A program made the translations under genes and the position numbers. This document shows, piece by piece, positions 16,398-24,533 of a stretch of DNA of 28,108 bases (position 1 is its first letter; each line of letters opens with the position of its first letter). This DNA comes from JBFHFS01 sp041583495 (GTDB lineage Bacteria > Bacteroidota > Bacteroidia > Bacteroidales > Marinilabiliaceae), in NCBI GenBank assembly GCA_041583495.1, contig JBFHFS010000063.1, forward strand, positions 1 through 28,108, given 5' to 3'. The notes under the pieces were generated by a model. That model ran no database searches. It saw only the letters and a program-made list of their open reading frames with translations, and was not told where the DNA came from.

Positions 16398-17072
16398 ATG
16401 GGTCTTTATAACAAATACATTCTACCCAATGCAGTGGACTGGGCTTGCCGGATAAAGCCCCACATGCGCCAAAGAGAGAAGATAATCCCTCTGGCCACTG
16501 GCCACGTTTTGGAGATTGGGATTGGCTCAGGATTAAATCTGCCCTTTTATCATCGCGAAAATGTAACGCAGCTGACCGCCATCGACCCCTCCAGAGAGAT
16601 GTGGAACCAGCGTGCAGTGAATACCCTGGAATTGCCCTTTGGGGTTGAGTTTATTGAAGCATGTGCCGAAGCCATTCCACTGGATGACCGCAGCATCGAC
16701 ACTGTAGTCATTACTTACACCCTGTGCACCATTATCGATGCAAAGAAGGCTCTTCAGGAAATGCGAAGAGTTTTAAAACCAAATGGGAAACTGATTTTTT
16801 GTGAACATGGCAAAGCTCCCGACAGAGGCATCCAAAGAGTTCAAAATATGATAAATCCCTTTTGGAAACGCATTGCAGGGGGGTGTAATTTAAATAGGGA
16901 TATTCCACAGTTCATCGAAAACAACGGTTTTAAGGTAACTCAACTGGAAACCATGTATGCCTTTGGGTGGAAACCTGCCAGCTTTAACTATTGGGGAACG
17001 GCAGAACCCTATAACACACACCCGTCTGATTGTCTGGGTAATAGTCTTAATTTATCATATCCAAAAAGATGA
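16398..17072 (+). CDS. Class I SAM-dependent methyltransferase, METTL7-like
   Basis: Rossmann-fold methyltransferase of 224 residues. Motif I VLEIGIGSGLN is at 37-47, the acidic end of strand 2 is AIDPS at 61-65, and the post-motif strand reads LKPNGKLIFCEHG. The pattern of GSGLNLPFY, VITYTLCTI, FCEHG and GGCNLNRDI resembles the METTL7 (thiol methyltransferase) branch more than UbiE. No membrane helix is visible, unlike animal METTL7. The substrate is not predictable, though a small thiol is one option. The stop overlaps the ATG of the broken VIT gene by 4 bp, so the two were once probably translationally coupled. Confidence 0.82.
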   Translation: MGLYNKYILPNAVDWACRIKPHMRQREKIIPLATGHVLEIGIGSGLNLPFYHRENVTQLTAIDPSREMWNQRAVNTLELPFGVEFIEACAEAIPLDDRSIDTVVITYTLCTIIDAKKALQEMRRVLKPNGKLIFCEHGKAPDRGIQRVQNMINPFWKRIAGGCNLNRDIPQFIENNGFKVTQLETMYAFGWKPASFNYWGTAEPYNTHPSDCLGNSLNLSYPKR

Positions 17073-17307
17073 ACGCGAGCACCCGGCCGATAGACCGCTA
17101 TTAAGACAACCATTACATCAATAGAAGCATTTGGCTGAGAGCGGGGGTTCCCTGGGCCACGCTGGCATTCTATCCACTGCCAGCCTTGTCATAGGCATTG
17201 CAGCAGCCGGCAATAGCAGGGAAATTGTGGTATTGGCCCCATTGGCCGGACTCGTGGCCGGGGCATTATCCATGGCTGCCGGGGAGTATGTGTCGGTTAG
17301 CTCTCAA
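17069..17307 (+). pseudogene. Truncated VIT1/CCC1-family iron/manganese transporter remnant
   Basis: Only the N-terminal fifth to quarter of a VIT-family transporter is present. The original ATG (17069) overlaps the methyltransferase stop. From there the frame reads MNASTRPIDRY, an in-frame TAA at 17102-17104, then DNHYINRSIWLRAGV, which matches the usual VIT start (HYxxRxGWLRAAVLG). A frameshift near 17150 moves into the next frame: LGHAGILSTASLVIGIAAAG, then APLAGLVAGALSMAAGEYVS and a few more residues to VSSQ at 17307. The DGI-type motif is damaged, reading HAGI. After VSSQ the family similarity stops, so the metal-binding cytoplasmic part and the last three membrane helices are missing. 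A TTG start at 17131 would give a frame that continues into the next gene. Confidence 0.82.
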
Positions 17308-17436
17308 ATATTACCACCATTTAGAACCGGTTTTTCAGCAGAAAACAGTACTTTGGTACTGGTAAACGGATTCAAAGCCTCTGTCAGGCAAAAAGAAACC
17401 CTGGTTTTGTGTTTTATCCGTGAATTATTGGAATAT

Positions 17437-18243
17437 ATGTCATCGAATGTAATGGAAAAAGAAGAGACCTTAAGATTAATCTATTACTCACCCACCGGAA
17501 CCACAAAAAAAATTGTAAAAGAGATCGGTAAGGGGCTTAACATCCATCAGATCAAGGAGTATAACCTAACGACCGCCCCCCCCTCCTTTGACGGAGATGG
17601 TTTAACCATTATCGGGTTACCCACCTATTCGGGCCGCCTGCCCGCCAATGCGGTTAAGAGCATGCAAAAACTAAAGGTAAACCATGCCCCGGTGGTCATC
17701 GTGGTGGTTTATGGAAACAGGGATTTTGATGACGCCCTTCTGGAACTCAAAGATCTGGTTGAAAATATTGGTTTCACCGTTATTGCTGCCGCCGTCTTTG
17801 TGGGAGAGCATTCTTATTCAACCCCGGAAAAACCCGTTGCGCAGGGACGACCCGATGCGTCAGATATTAACAGATGTCACGAATTCTCGCAAAAAATAGC
17901 GGCCAGGATTACCGCCATTAATAAAATGGAGGAACTCTCACCCTTGCCTGTACCTGGCCATTTTCCATATAAAGCCCCATCGAAACCACCCTTGCTTCTG
18001 TCCCCCGAAACCAATATGGACCTATGCGATATGTGCGGCATTTGCGCTGATGTTTGCCCTACCCGGGCCATCTCACTAAAAAACAAGCCCATAACCGACA
18101 AAGCATTATGCACCTGGTGTTGTGCCTGTGTAAAATATTGCCCTCACGGCGCCCGGATGTTTAATAACCCGACTATTGATGCCATACAGAAACGGCTGTT
18201 TGCCAACTGTTCGGAAAGAAAGGAACCTGAGTTTTTCGTATAA
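17437..18243 (+). CDS. EFR1-type flavodoxin/ferredoxin fusion protein
   Basis: Electron-transfer protein of 268 residues with an N-terminal flavodoxin-like domain and a C-terminal double [4Fe-4S] ferredoxin domain. The FMN-binding loop is YYSPTGTTKKIV at 16-27. The clusters are ligated by Cys197, 200, 203, 207 (CDMCGICADVCP) and Cys225, 228, 231, 235 (CTWCCACVKYCP). The start at MSSNVMEKEE is chosen because the flavodoxin strand begins 10 residues later; Met6 (17452) is an alternative. The same frame is open back to a TTG at 17131 through the VIT remnant, which would add 102 residues with two hydrophobic stretches. Physiological partners are unknown; anaerobic metabolism is typical for this architecture. 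The gene ends 28 bp before the esterase gene. Confidence 0.88.
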   Translation: MSSNVMEKEETLRLIYYSPTGTTKKIVKEIGKGLNIHQIKEYNLTTAPPSFDGDGLTIIGLPTYSGRLPANAVKSMQKLKVNHAPVVIVVVYGNRDFDDALLELKDLVENIGFTVIAAAVFVGEHSYSTPEKPVAQGRPDASDINRCHEFSQKIAARITAINKMEELSPLPVPGHFPYKAPSKPPLLLSPETNMDLCDMCGICADVCPTRAISLKNKPITDKALCTWCCACVKYCPHGARMFNNPTIDAIQKRLFANCSERKEPEFFV

Positions 18244-18271
18244 AATCAACCCTGACAAAACTGACAAAAAA

Positions 18272-19729
18272 ATGAAAAGAATTACGCTTATTGCTGTGCT
18301 GGGCCTTTTAAGCCTGCTTTTTCTTACAGAATTGAAAGCAGAGATTAAACTCCCGGCCATTGTCTCCTCCAACATGGTTTTGCAACGCAACACTACCGTA
18401 GTGCTCTGGGGCTGGGCCAACGCAGGGGAAAAGATAACATTGAATACCTCCTGGCTGGGCGAGCCCATACATTTGGAAGCCAACGATGAGGGCAACTGGC
18501 GCATCCAGGTAAAAACCACCAACAGCAAAGCCCCCCAAACCATTAGCCTAAAAAGTAAATCCTCTGATATTACTCTGGAGAATATCTTATTTGGAGAGGT
18601 CTGGCTGTGCTCCGGACAATCGAATATGTTTCAGCCGATGAAAGGTTATACCGGACAACCAATATTCGGCGGCCCCATGGCAATAGCCAAATCCAACAAC
18701 CCTAATTTAAGACTCTTCATGGTGGCAAACATTGCTTCAAAAACCCCCTTAAAAGATGTTGAGAAGTATTTTCCATGGCAGTCGGCCTCCCCGCAGAGTG
18801 TATCTGGTTTTAGTGCCATAGCCTATTGGTTTGGGCAACAGCTTCAGGAGACGCTGGATGTTCCTGTCGGGATGATACATACCTCCTGGGGAGGAAGTTC
18901 GGTGCAGGCCTGGATCAGCCAGGAGGCGATTAATAAATTCCAAACGGTTGATCCCCTAACCCTGGATATAACCAAAAGGCCCAATCAAACACCCACGGCT
19001 CTTTTTAACTCAATGATTTATCCATTAATTCCCTACACCATTAAAGGGGCTTTATGGTATCAGGGAGAATCGAATCGTGATGAACCCGAAAACTACAAAA
19101 ATCTGTTTCCGGCCATGGTAAAGGATTGGAGAACCCGCTGGGGCATTGGCGATTTCCCCTTCTTCTACGCACAAATTGCCCCTTTCACCTATGATAATAA
19201 CAATGCAGCTTTCGAAAGTGTAAAGAATTCCGCATTTATCCGTGAGGCTCAATTACAATGTTTAGACTCCATCCCCAACTCAGGAATGGCCGTAACGATG
19301 GATATTGGGGACGAATTTTGTATTCATCCGCCCAGAAAAAAACAGGTGGCCGACCGGTTATTCTTTTATGCACTCAACCAAACCTATGGTTTCGAGGCAG
19401 TTGATTGCGCCTCGCCGGTTTTTGATTCTCAGGAGGTAAGCGATGATGGACTGATTCTTCATTTTAAAAATGCTGAGAACGGCCTCTATACCTTCAACAA
19501 ACTGGAAGGATTTGAGATTGCAGGAGAGGATAAGGTGTTTTATCCGGCCCAAGCGGTTATCAAGAATCGGACCTCCGTATTGGTAACAAGTAAAGCCGTT
19601 ACAAAACCTGTTGCCGTTAGATATGCCTGGCGCAACTGGGTGGTGGGGACCCTTTTCGACACCAACCTTTTACCAGCCTCCTCCTTTAGAACAGACCAAT
19701 GGAATAAGGCCACTCAGGCTGAAGACTAA
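18272..19729 (+). CDS. Exported sialate O-acetylesterase-type carbohydrate esterase (SASA family)
   Basis: SGNH-type serine esterase of 485 residues that removes acetyl groups from glycans. The start is taken at MKRITLIAVL because it gives a clean signal peptide (core LIAVLGLLSLLFLTELKA); the open frame extends 32 codons upstream into the previous gene. The nucleophile block is LCSGQSNM at 112-119 with Ser117. The family motif YQGESN is at 263-268, and a late IGDEFCIHPPRK carries the expected His. The family contains both sialate and xylan or other polysaccharide acetylesterases. The GH51 gene 34 bp downstream favours an acetylated arabinoxylan or arabinan substrate over sialic acid; no sialidase or sialic acid catabolism gene is in the window. 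Confidence 0.9.
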   Translation: MKRITLIAVLGLLSLLFLTELKAEIKLPAIVSSNMVLQRNTTVVLWGWANAGEKITLNTSWLGEPIHLEANDEGNWRIQVKTTNSKAPQTISLKSKSSDITLENILFGEVWLCSGQSNMFQPMKGYTGQPIFGGPMAIAKSNNPNLRLFMVANIASKTPLKDVEKYFPWQSASPQSVSGFSAIAYWFGQQLQETLDVPVGMIHTSWGGSSVQAWISQEAINKFQTVDPLTLDITKRPNQTPTALFNSMIYPLIPYTIKGALWYQGESNRDEPENYKNLFPAMVKDWRTRWGIGDFPFFYAQIAPFTYDNNNAAFESVKNSAFIREAQLQCLDSIPNSGMAVTMDIGDEFCIHPPRKKQVADRLFFYALNQTYGFEAVDCASPVFDSQEVSDDGLILHFKNAENGLYTFNKLEGFEIAGEDKVFYPAQAVIKNRTSVLVTSKAVTKPVAVRYAWRNWVVGTLFDTNLLPASSFRTDQWNKATQAED

Positions 19730-19763
19730 AATCCTTGAAGACCATTAACCCATTCCTATTACG

Positions 19764-21329
19764 ATGAAGAAATATCTTTTGCTTTTGTGCATTCAACTGC
19801 TTGTGCTCAATATCTTTTCTCAGGGTATTCGGGAGGCAAACATTTCTATTAACCTTAAGCAGGAAAAGGAAATGATTTCGCCTTTAGTCTACGGTCAATT
19901 CATTGAGTTCCTCGGACGATGCATCGACGGGGGACTTTATGATGAAAAGTCCCCTTTATCCAATGAACAAGGCTTTAGAAAAGATGTTCTTAAACGTGTC
20001 CAGGAATTAAAACCCCCACTTCTCAGGTTTCCGGGAGGAACGGTAATTAAAATATACCATTGGAAAGATGGTATTGGAGAAAAAAGCAGCCGTCCGAGAC
20101 GGAAAAACCTAATTTGGGGGGGAACAATGGACAACCATTTTGGGACAGCCGAGTTTGTGCAATACTGCCGGGCGATAGGGGCTGAACCCTTTTTAGTGGT
20201 CAATATGTCGACCGATACCCCCAATGATGCCTCCGACTGGGTAGAGTATTGTAATGGAACGGGGGATACTTACTGGGCCAATCTGCGGCGATCGCATGGA
20301 TTTGAAGCCCCCTTTAATGTTAAGTATTGGGGAATTGGAAACGAAGAATATGCAGAACCGGATGCCGGGAAACACCAGAATGTTGATAAATATATCGAAG
20401 ATAGCTGGCAGTTTTTGAAGCTGATGAAACTTCAGGATCCATCCCTCAGGATAACACTTGTGGGAAATCCTGAAGACTTGGAATGGAGTCGTAAAGTGGT
20501 TGCCAATATGCATGAAGTATGTGATTTCCTATCCCTTCATTTCTATTCCATACCCGCCGACCAAACCTATTTCACCCTGCTAAAAAGCGTGGATCAATTT
20601 GGCGAAAGACTCGATTCTATTAGGGCAATCATTAACACGGTTCCCTCTAAAGTGGAGAACTTCCAGTCCTGGTACCGCTTTCCACCCCGACAAGGCCCAC
20701 TGAAAATTGCCATCGATGAATGGGGAATCTGGGATATTAACTCTCAAAAGGGTACAGGCCCCTATAATTTGGAATACCCCTACAACTGGGCACATGCACT
20801 GGCTGTGGGAAAATTTCTGAATCTGTTCCAGCGAAATGCTGATATTGTTGGCCTGGCCACCTGGGCTCAAACCGTTAATGTTTTAGCCCCCATCATGACC
20901 ACCGAAAATGGGTCTTATTGTCAAACGGTTTATACCCCCCTTCTAGCCTACAGGTTGTATTCCCAACCAAATAATTTACCCATTTCACTTAATTCGCCTG
21001 AATTGGAAAATCAGCTGGATTTAATTGATGCTGCGGCCAGCATTTCTGATGACAATCATAAAATAGTTGTTTCAATTATAAACCTGTCTGAAAAGGAATC
21101 TTTGCAAGCCAGAATTAATTTTAGTAATCTTCCAATTGGAGGGCAACTGGAATTGACCAGCCAGGTGACTTATACCGCGCCTTCGCTTGAGGTAGTAAAT
21201 ACTTTAGAGAAAAATTTTGTGACTGAATCGAAAACAGACCAAACAATTAGCGTGAAAAATGGGTTGAAAATAAACCTCCAACCCGCCTCAATAAACTTCC
21301 TGGTTATTAAAAGATCTGATCACCAGTGA
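19764..21329 (+). CDS. Exported GH51 alpha-L-arabinofuranosidase
   Basis: Releases terminal alpha-L-arabinofuranosyl residues from arabinan or arabinoxylan. The signal peptide covers about residues 1-20 (LLLLCIQLLVLNIFSQ). GH51 landmarks in order are YGQFIEFLGRCIDGGLYD at 43-60, LRFPGG at 87-92, YWGIGNEEYAEP with acid/base Glu194, LSLHFYS at 257-262 and IAIDEWGIWD with nucleophile Glu319. It is 521 residues, slightly long for bacterial GH51 because of the signal peptide and a complete C-terminal beta-sandwich. It lies 34 bp after the esterase gene on the same strand, almost certainly in one transcript. No SusCD pair accompanies this enzyme pair in the window. Confidence 0.95.
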   Translation: MKKYLLLLCIQLLVLNIFSQGIREANISINLKQEKEMISPLVYGQFIEFLGRCIDGGLYDEKSPLSNEQGFRKDVLKRVQELKPPLLRFPGGTVIKIYHWKDGIGEKSSRPRRKNLIWGGTMDNHFGTAEFVQYCRAIGAEPFLVVNMSTDTPNDASDWVEYCNGTGDTYWANLRRSHGFEAPFNVKYWGIGNEEYAEPDAGKHQNVDKYIEDSWQFLKLMKLQDPSLRITLVGNPEDLEWSRKVVANMHEVCDFLSLHFYSIPADQTYFTLLKSVDQFGERLDSIRAIINTVPSKVENFQSWYRFPPRQGPLKIAIDEWGIWDINSQKGTGPYNLEYPYNWAHALAVGKFLNLFQRNADIVGLATWAQTVNVLAPIMTTENGSYCQTVYTPLLAYRLYSQPNNLPISLNSPELENQLDLIDAAASISDDNHKIVVSIINLSEKESLQARINFSNLPIGGQLELTSQVTYTAPSLEVVNTLEKNFVTESKTDQTISVKNGLKINLQPASINFLVIKRSDHQ

Positions 21330-21415
21330 TCTTGCGTCAAATAAACGCCAACTAATTTAGAGCCATAGGGTTATTTCTGAGATGGAAATAGCCAGGACTT
21401 TCTTTGGGAAGGCAG

Positions 21416-21502
21416 GAATTACACCAGGCCATTGCCCATCCCATGGAAGGAACCATCCTGACGGTTATAAAAGAGTGGGCCGAATACCTGCTATTAAGGT
21501 AA
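21416..21502 (+). pseudogene. Relic of a DAK2/DhaL-domain gene (3' fragment)
   Basis: The frame reads ELHQAIAHPMEGTILTVIKE and then WAEYLLLR before a stop at 21500-21502. The core PMEGTILTVIKEWAE is characteristic of the DAK2 domain found in DhaL-like and DegV-fused fatty-acid kinase proteins (usually PVEGTILTVIRE). Upstream in the same frame there is a stop within about 45 bp and no other family motif, and there is no gene downstream, so only about 29 codons of an internal segment survive. It sits between the GH51 gene and the convergent peroxiredoxin gene. Confidence 0.62.
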
Positions 21503-21505
21503 TTG

Positions 21506-21967
21506 TTATTTCAGATTTTGTAGAATGGCTAAAGCCTCTTCAACATGTTTCTCGACCTGAATTTGTGAATTAAAAATATACACCACCTCTCCCTCCTGGT
21601 TGATCACGTAGGTGACTCTACCCGGGATTAATCCGAACAAACTGCCCGGGACGCCAAACAGTTTACGCACCTTATTGCCTTTATCACTTAACAGGGTGTA
21701 GTTCAACCGGTGTTTTTTGGCAAACGCTAAATGACTCTCAACCGACTGGGCACTAATGCCGATAATCAGTGCATCGGTATCTGCAAACCCTTCAAAGTGG
21801 TCACGAAACGAACAGGCTTCACGCGTACAGCCGGGACTGTCGTCCTTAGGATAAAAATAGATCACAAGATTCTTCAGCCCCAATACCGAATCAATGGAAA
21901 ACAATTCGCCATACTGGTCTTTTAACTCAAACAGGGGAACGGTACTCCCAATTACTAATCTCTCCAT
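21506..21967 (-). CDS. bcp: Peroxiredoxin, BCP (thioredoxin-dependent thiol peroxidase) type
   Basis: Reduces hydrogen peroxide and organic peroxides with thioredoxin. The active-site block YPKDDSPGCTREACSFRD holds peroxidatic Cys47 and a possible resolving Cys52, the five-residue spacing of Escherichia coli BCP. With the start at MERLVIGSTV the protein is 153 residues, the normal BCP length. The frame is open further upstream: a Met at 22030 would add 21 residues with a strongly hydrophobic stretch (YYFVLFIFYLIF), making an exported or anchored form, and 22063 is a third possible start. Cytosolic BCP is the safer reading. It follows the TonB-dependent receptor gene by roughly 100-190 bp on the same strand. 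Confidence 0.87.
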   Translation of the reverse strand: MERLVIGSTVPLFELKDQYGELFSIDSVLGLKNLVIYFYPKDDSPGCTREACSFRDHFEGFADTDALIIGISAQSVESHLAFAKKHRLNYTLLSDKGNKVRKLFGVPGSLFGLIPGRVTYVINQEGEVVYIFNSQIQVEKHVEEALAILQNLK

Positions 21968-22160
21968 GTTGGGGGAATTTGGGCTAAAGATTAGATAAAA
22001 AATGAATAAAACAAAATAATAAGTTCTCATAAAAGTCCCCGAACCGGCAACACCCGCGATCAAAATCCATCGACTGATCTGCCTGCCCCATCCACCATTT
22101 AAATCCTCCTATTTTAAGGCGACGACCTGCTAAGCCCTCAAAAGCAGCAAAAAACATCCA

Positions 22161-24218
22161 CTAAATATCAACCATTACCGACAGAAATGCCGAGCGGCCT
22201 ATTGCGTTCACTCCTGAGCCGTGATACCGGTAATCCTGATTGAAGAGGTTGCACAGGCTCAGATCCACTTTAAAAAAGCGAAATCCATACCGGCTATTCA
22301 CATTAATGACGTTCCATCCCGGGGTCCCCCCATCCGGAATCCGGTTATCGTCGATATCTCCCCCGGAAAGACGATCTTGTTTACCGGCCGTTTGCCACTC
22401 CAGGTTTACCCACCAGTTTTTGCCCTCATAGGCCAGGGCCAGACCACCAAAGAGTGGCGGAATTCGGCGGGCCGGCTCGTTTCGGGTTATATTCTGACCA
22501 TAAGTATACGTCAGGCTACCGCGAACCATCCAGGCCTTGTTTAGCTTTAAATCCCAGGCAGTTTCTGCCCCCTGAATATAAGCACGTTCCACATTTTCTT
22601 TCTGGTAAAGGGGGTAACCTTCAATACTGTCCCCCTCTATTTTGTTGCGCACAATTAAGTTGTATAACTCATTGCGGTATAAGTATATCTCACCTCTTAG
22701 CTTATGGTTCTGAAACTTATAACCCACCTGAGCCTGGAAGGAGTGCTCGGGTTTAAGATCAAAATTGGGCGTTTCGTAACGGAAATCAACGATCCCCAGG
22801 GTGCCAAGGTCATCAATATTTGGGGCCCTGAAACCGGTATTCATGGAAACAAACAGATTGGATGTTTGAGTCAGTTTCCTGAGTATGCCCAGATTTCCCA
22901 CCAGCGCAGAAGGGGTTAATTTGGTCGTCCCCAACACCTCATCGTTAACCTTATTGATAAAGGTGCTAAACCGTGCACCGGCTGAGACATTCCATTTTTG
23001 CCAATCAAAGGTATGCATACTAAAAACACCGATACTGGTCATGGTGGCCCCATCAGGATACAACCCACGTGAGATAATGTTCCCGTTGGTTAACAAATCG
23101 TGTGAGGAACGACTGCTGTTAACCAAATCGTGGTAGATATCCAGTCCCGTGTTCGCCGACCATCCCTTGCCGTTATCAGCGACCGTTTCGGCCGAGAAGC
23201 CCAATGAACGCACTTTATCATGCTCGGTGCGAAGCGTGGACGAACCGTTTTTACGCAGTTCTCTACCCTCTTCGTTGTTCTGCATCGAGGCGGTGAAGAC
23301 AGCAGACTCCCAGGGGCCCGTCTTAAGTCTTTTATTCAATCTTATATAGGCCAGCTCCCGTTTCTGGGGATCCATTTTATTTACCGCATAGTCTTCAAGC
23401 ACCACCTTATGAAAGACAGGCACATCGCTCTGATATACACGCTGGTAGGCCATCGTTATATCGGCACTTGTCGAGACAGCTATTTTTCCTTTCAAATCGA
23501 AGTCAAGTTCCCGGTAACCGGTTGGAGATTGCCTGCCGGTAGTGTCGCCACCCACCAGATCGCCAAAGTTCCGCCAGGTGATTCCGGCACGAAAGGCCAC
23601 TTTCTTATGGCTGTAATTAACAACCCCATTCATACTCTTCTCCATGCCATGGGTCGCCACCCGGGTAAGCATCCTGCTTCGCCAGGTGGGTTCACCGCTG
23701 TATTTCAGCGAAGGACTGAAAGCCTGCAGGGTTCCGCCAATGGCATCGGAACCATACTGTACCGACCCACCTCCCCGCAGCACTTCCATCTTTTCAACGC
23801 TAAAGACATCGATGGTATTGAAATACTGATTTGGCCCATAGCGCATGACCGCATTACTGAGCCGGATACCATCAATCAGAAGCAGGGTTTGATTACCGGT
23901 TAATCCGCGCAGAAAGGGTGAACCGCCTCCATGGTTGGTCTTCTGAACAAATACACCAGGGGTGAGCATTAACGCCTCAGGAGAAGAACGAAGCTGAGCC
24001 TTCTCAATGGTTTGGTGATCGAGTAAACCGATGGCTTCGGGTGTTTTTATCTGAAACGATCCATACCGGTTGGCTGTGACCACCACCTGAGGCAATATTT
24101 GTGACCCTATCGAATCCAACCCGGGATGGGTCTCCCTGGCTTGAGCATTTATTTTGCCCTCAAACGTGGATAAGAATAACAAAACAATCAGAGTAAAATA
24201 TGGAGGTATTTTTTTCAT
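22161..24218 (-). CDS. TonB-dependent outer-membrane receptor
   Basis: Ligand-gated importer of 685 residues. A signal peptide (about 1-26) is followed directly by a TonB-box-like segment (LPQVVVTANRYG, 42-53) and a plug domain. There is no carboxypeptidase-D-like or STN domain, so it is not SusC-type. The plug contains FLRGLTGNQTLLLIDGIRLS and MRYGPNQYFNTIDVFSVEKM, and ends with VEVLRGG-type and GSDAIGGTL motifs; this pattern is most like heme/hemoglobin or siderophore receptors. The barrel ends with FLSVMVDI. The cargo is not certain: iron or heme is likeliest from the plug, but a phosphorylated or cobalamin-like ligand is not excluded. It is divergent from the YncE-phosphoesterase gene. 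Confidence 0.9.
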   Translation of the reverse strand: MKKIPPYFTLIVLLFLSTFEGKINAQARETHPGLDSIGSQILPQVVVTANRYGSFQIKTPEAIGLLDHQTIEKAQLRSSPEALMLTPGVFVQKTNHGGGSPFLRGLTGNQTLLLIDGIRLSNAVMRYGPNQYFNTIDVFSVEKMEVLRGGGSVQYGSDAIGGTLQAFSPSLKYSGEPTWRSRMLTRVATHGMEKSMNGVVNYSHKKVAFRAGITWRNFGDLVGGDTTGRQSPTGYRELDFDLKGKIAVSTSADITMAYQRVYQSDVPVFHKVVLEDYAVNKMDPQKRELAYIRLNKRLKTGPWESAVFTASMQNNEEGRELRKNGSSTLRTEHDKVRSLGFSAETVADNGKGWSANTGLDIYHDLVNSSRSSHDLLTNGNIISRGLYPDGATMTSIGVFSMHTFDWQKWNVSAGARFSTFINKVNDEVLGTTKLTPSALVGNLGILRKLTQTSNLFVSMNTGFRAPNIDDLGTLGIVDFRYETPNFDLKPEHSFQAQVGYKFQNHKLRGEIYLYRNELYNLIVRNKIEGDSIEGYPLYQKENVERAYIQGAETAWDLKLNKAWMVRGSLTYTYGQNITRNEPARRIPPLFGGLALAYEGKNWWVNLEWQTAGKQDRLSGGDIDDNRIPDGGTPGWNVINVNSRYGFRFFKVDLSLCNLFNQDYRYHGSGVNAIGRSAFLSVMVDI

Positions 24219-24264
24219 CCGGCAAAAATTGAAAGCCCGTTTATTTAGAGGGCTTAATTATCTG

Positions 24265-24280
24265 GTTCGTTTCAACGAAC
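24265..24280. promoter_or_regulatory. 16-nt perfect dyad, possible operator
   Basis: GTTCGTT, a 2-nt spacer and AACGAAC form a perfect inverted repeat. It lies 26 bp downstream of the receptor's putative -7 element in the direction of receptor transcription, and 47 bp before its start codon. The tight spacing suits a repressor dimer site better than a hairpin, because the loop would be only 2 nt. Confidence 0.5.
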
Positions 24281-24305
24281 AAAATTATTAATATCTAATT
24301 CTTTT

Positions 24306-24313
24306 CAAAGATA
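24306..24313 (-). promoter_or_regulatory. Possible -7 promoter element for the TonB-dependent receptor
   Basis: On the minus strand this reads TATCTTTG, an exact TAnnTTTG match, 88 bp before the receptor start codon. A TTTG -33 box is not present at the expected distance, which limits confidence. Confidence 0.42.
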
Positions 24314-24533
24314 ATCCACCCTAATTCACTGCCGGATACCAATTTGTTTTATTCATTGCGACTAAATCAATCAGCCCTTCGCTCACAGAAAAATGGGGGA
24401 TTCAGGCCTAAATTGAAGCATTTAACCTTCTCACAATTAGGTTTTAAAATGAGTTATCATTAACTTTTGGATGCTTTTCGTGCAACCGGCCAGGCCGGAC
24501 TCAACTCAGTAGGTTATTCTTAAATTAAAATCC

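Larger units (their letters stand above)
24219..24533. other. 315-bp divergent promoter region of the receptor and YncE-phosphoesterase genes
   Basis: The region holds a consensus -7 element for the receptor, a 16-nt dyad downstream of it, and a smaller dyad (AAGCCC 24233-24238 with GGGCTT 24250-24255). For the plus gene only a near-match, TAACTTTTG at 24461-24469, is seen, about 65 bp before its ATG. No cobalamin or other riboswitch pattern was recognised. Confidence 0.5.

Noticed and set aside
23220..23903. 227-codon plus-strand open frame inside the receptor gene
   Set aside because: It is antisense to a well-supported receptor sequence with clear plug motifs and has no recognisable domain of its own.
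24219..24533. Cobalamin riboswitch before the TonB-dependent receptor
   Set aside because: No B12-box-like conserved segment or matching set of helices was seen; only short dyads are present.
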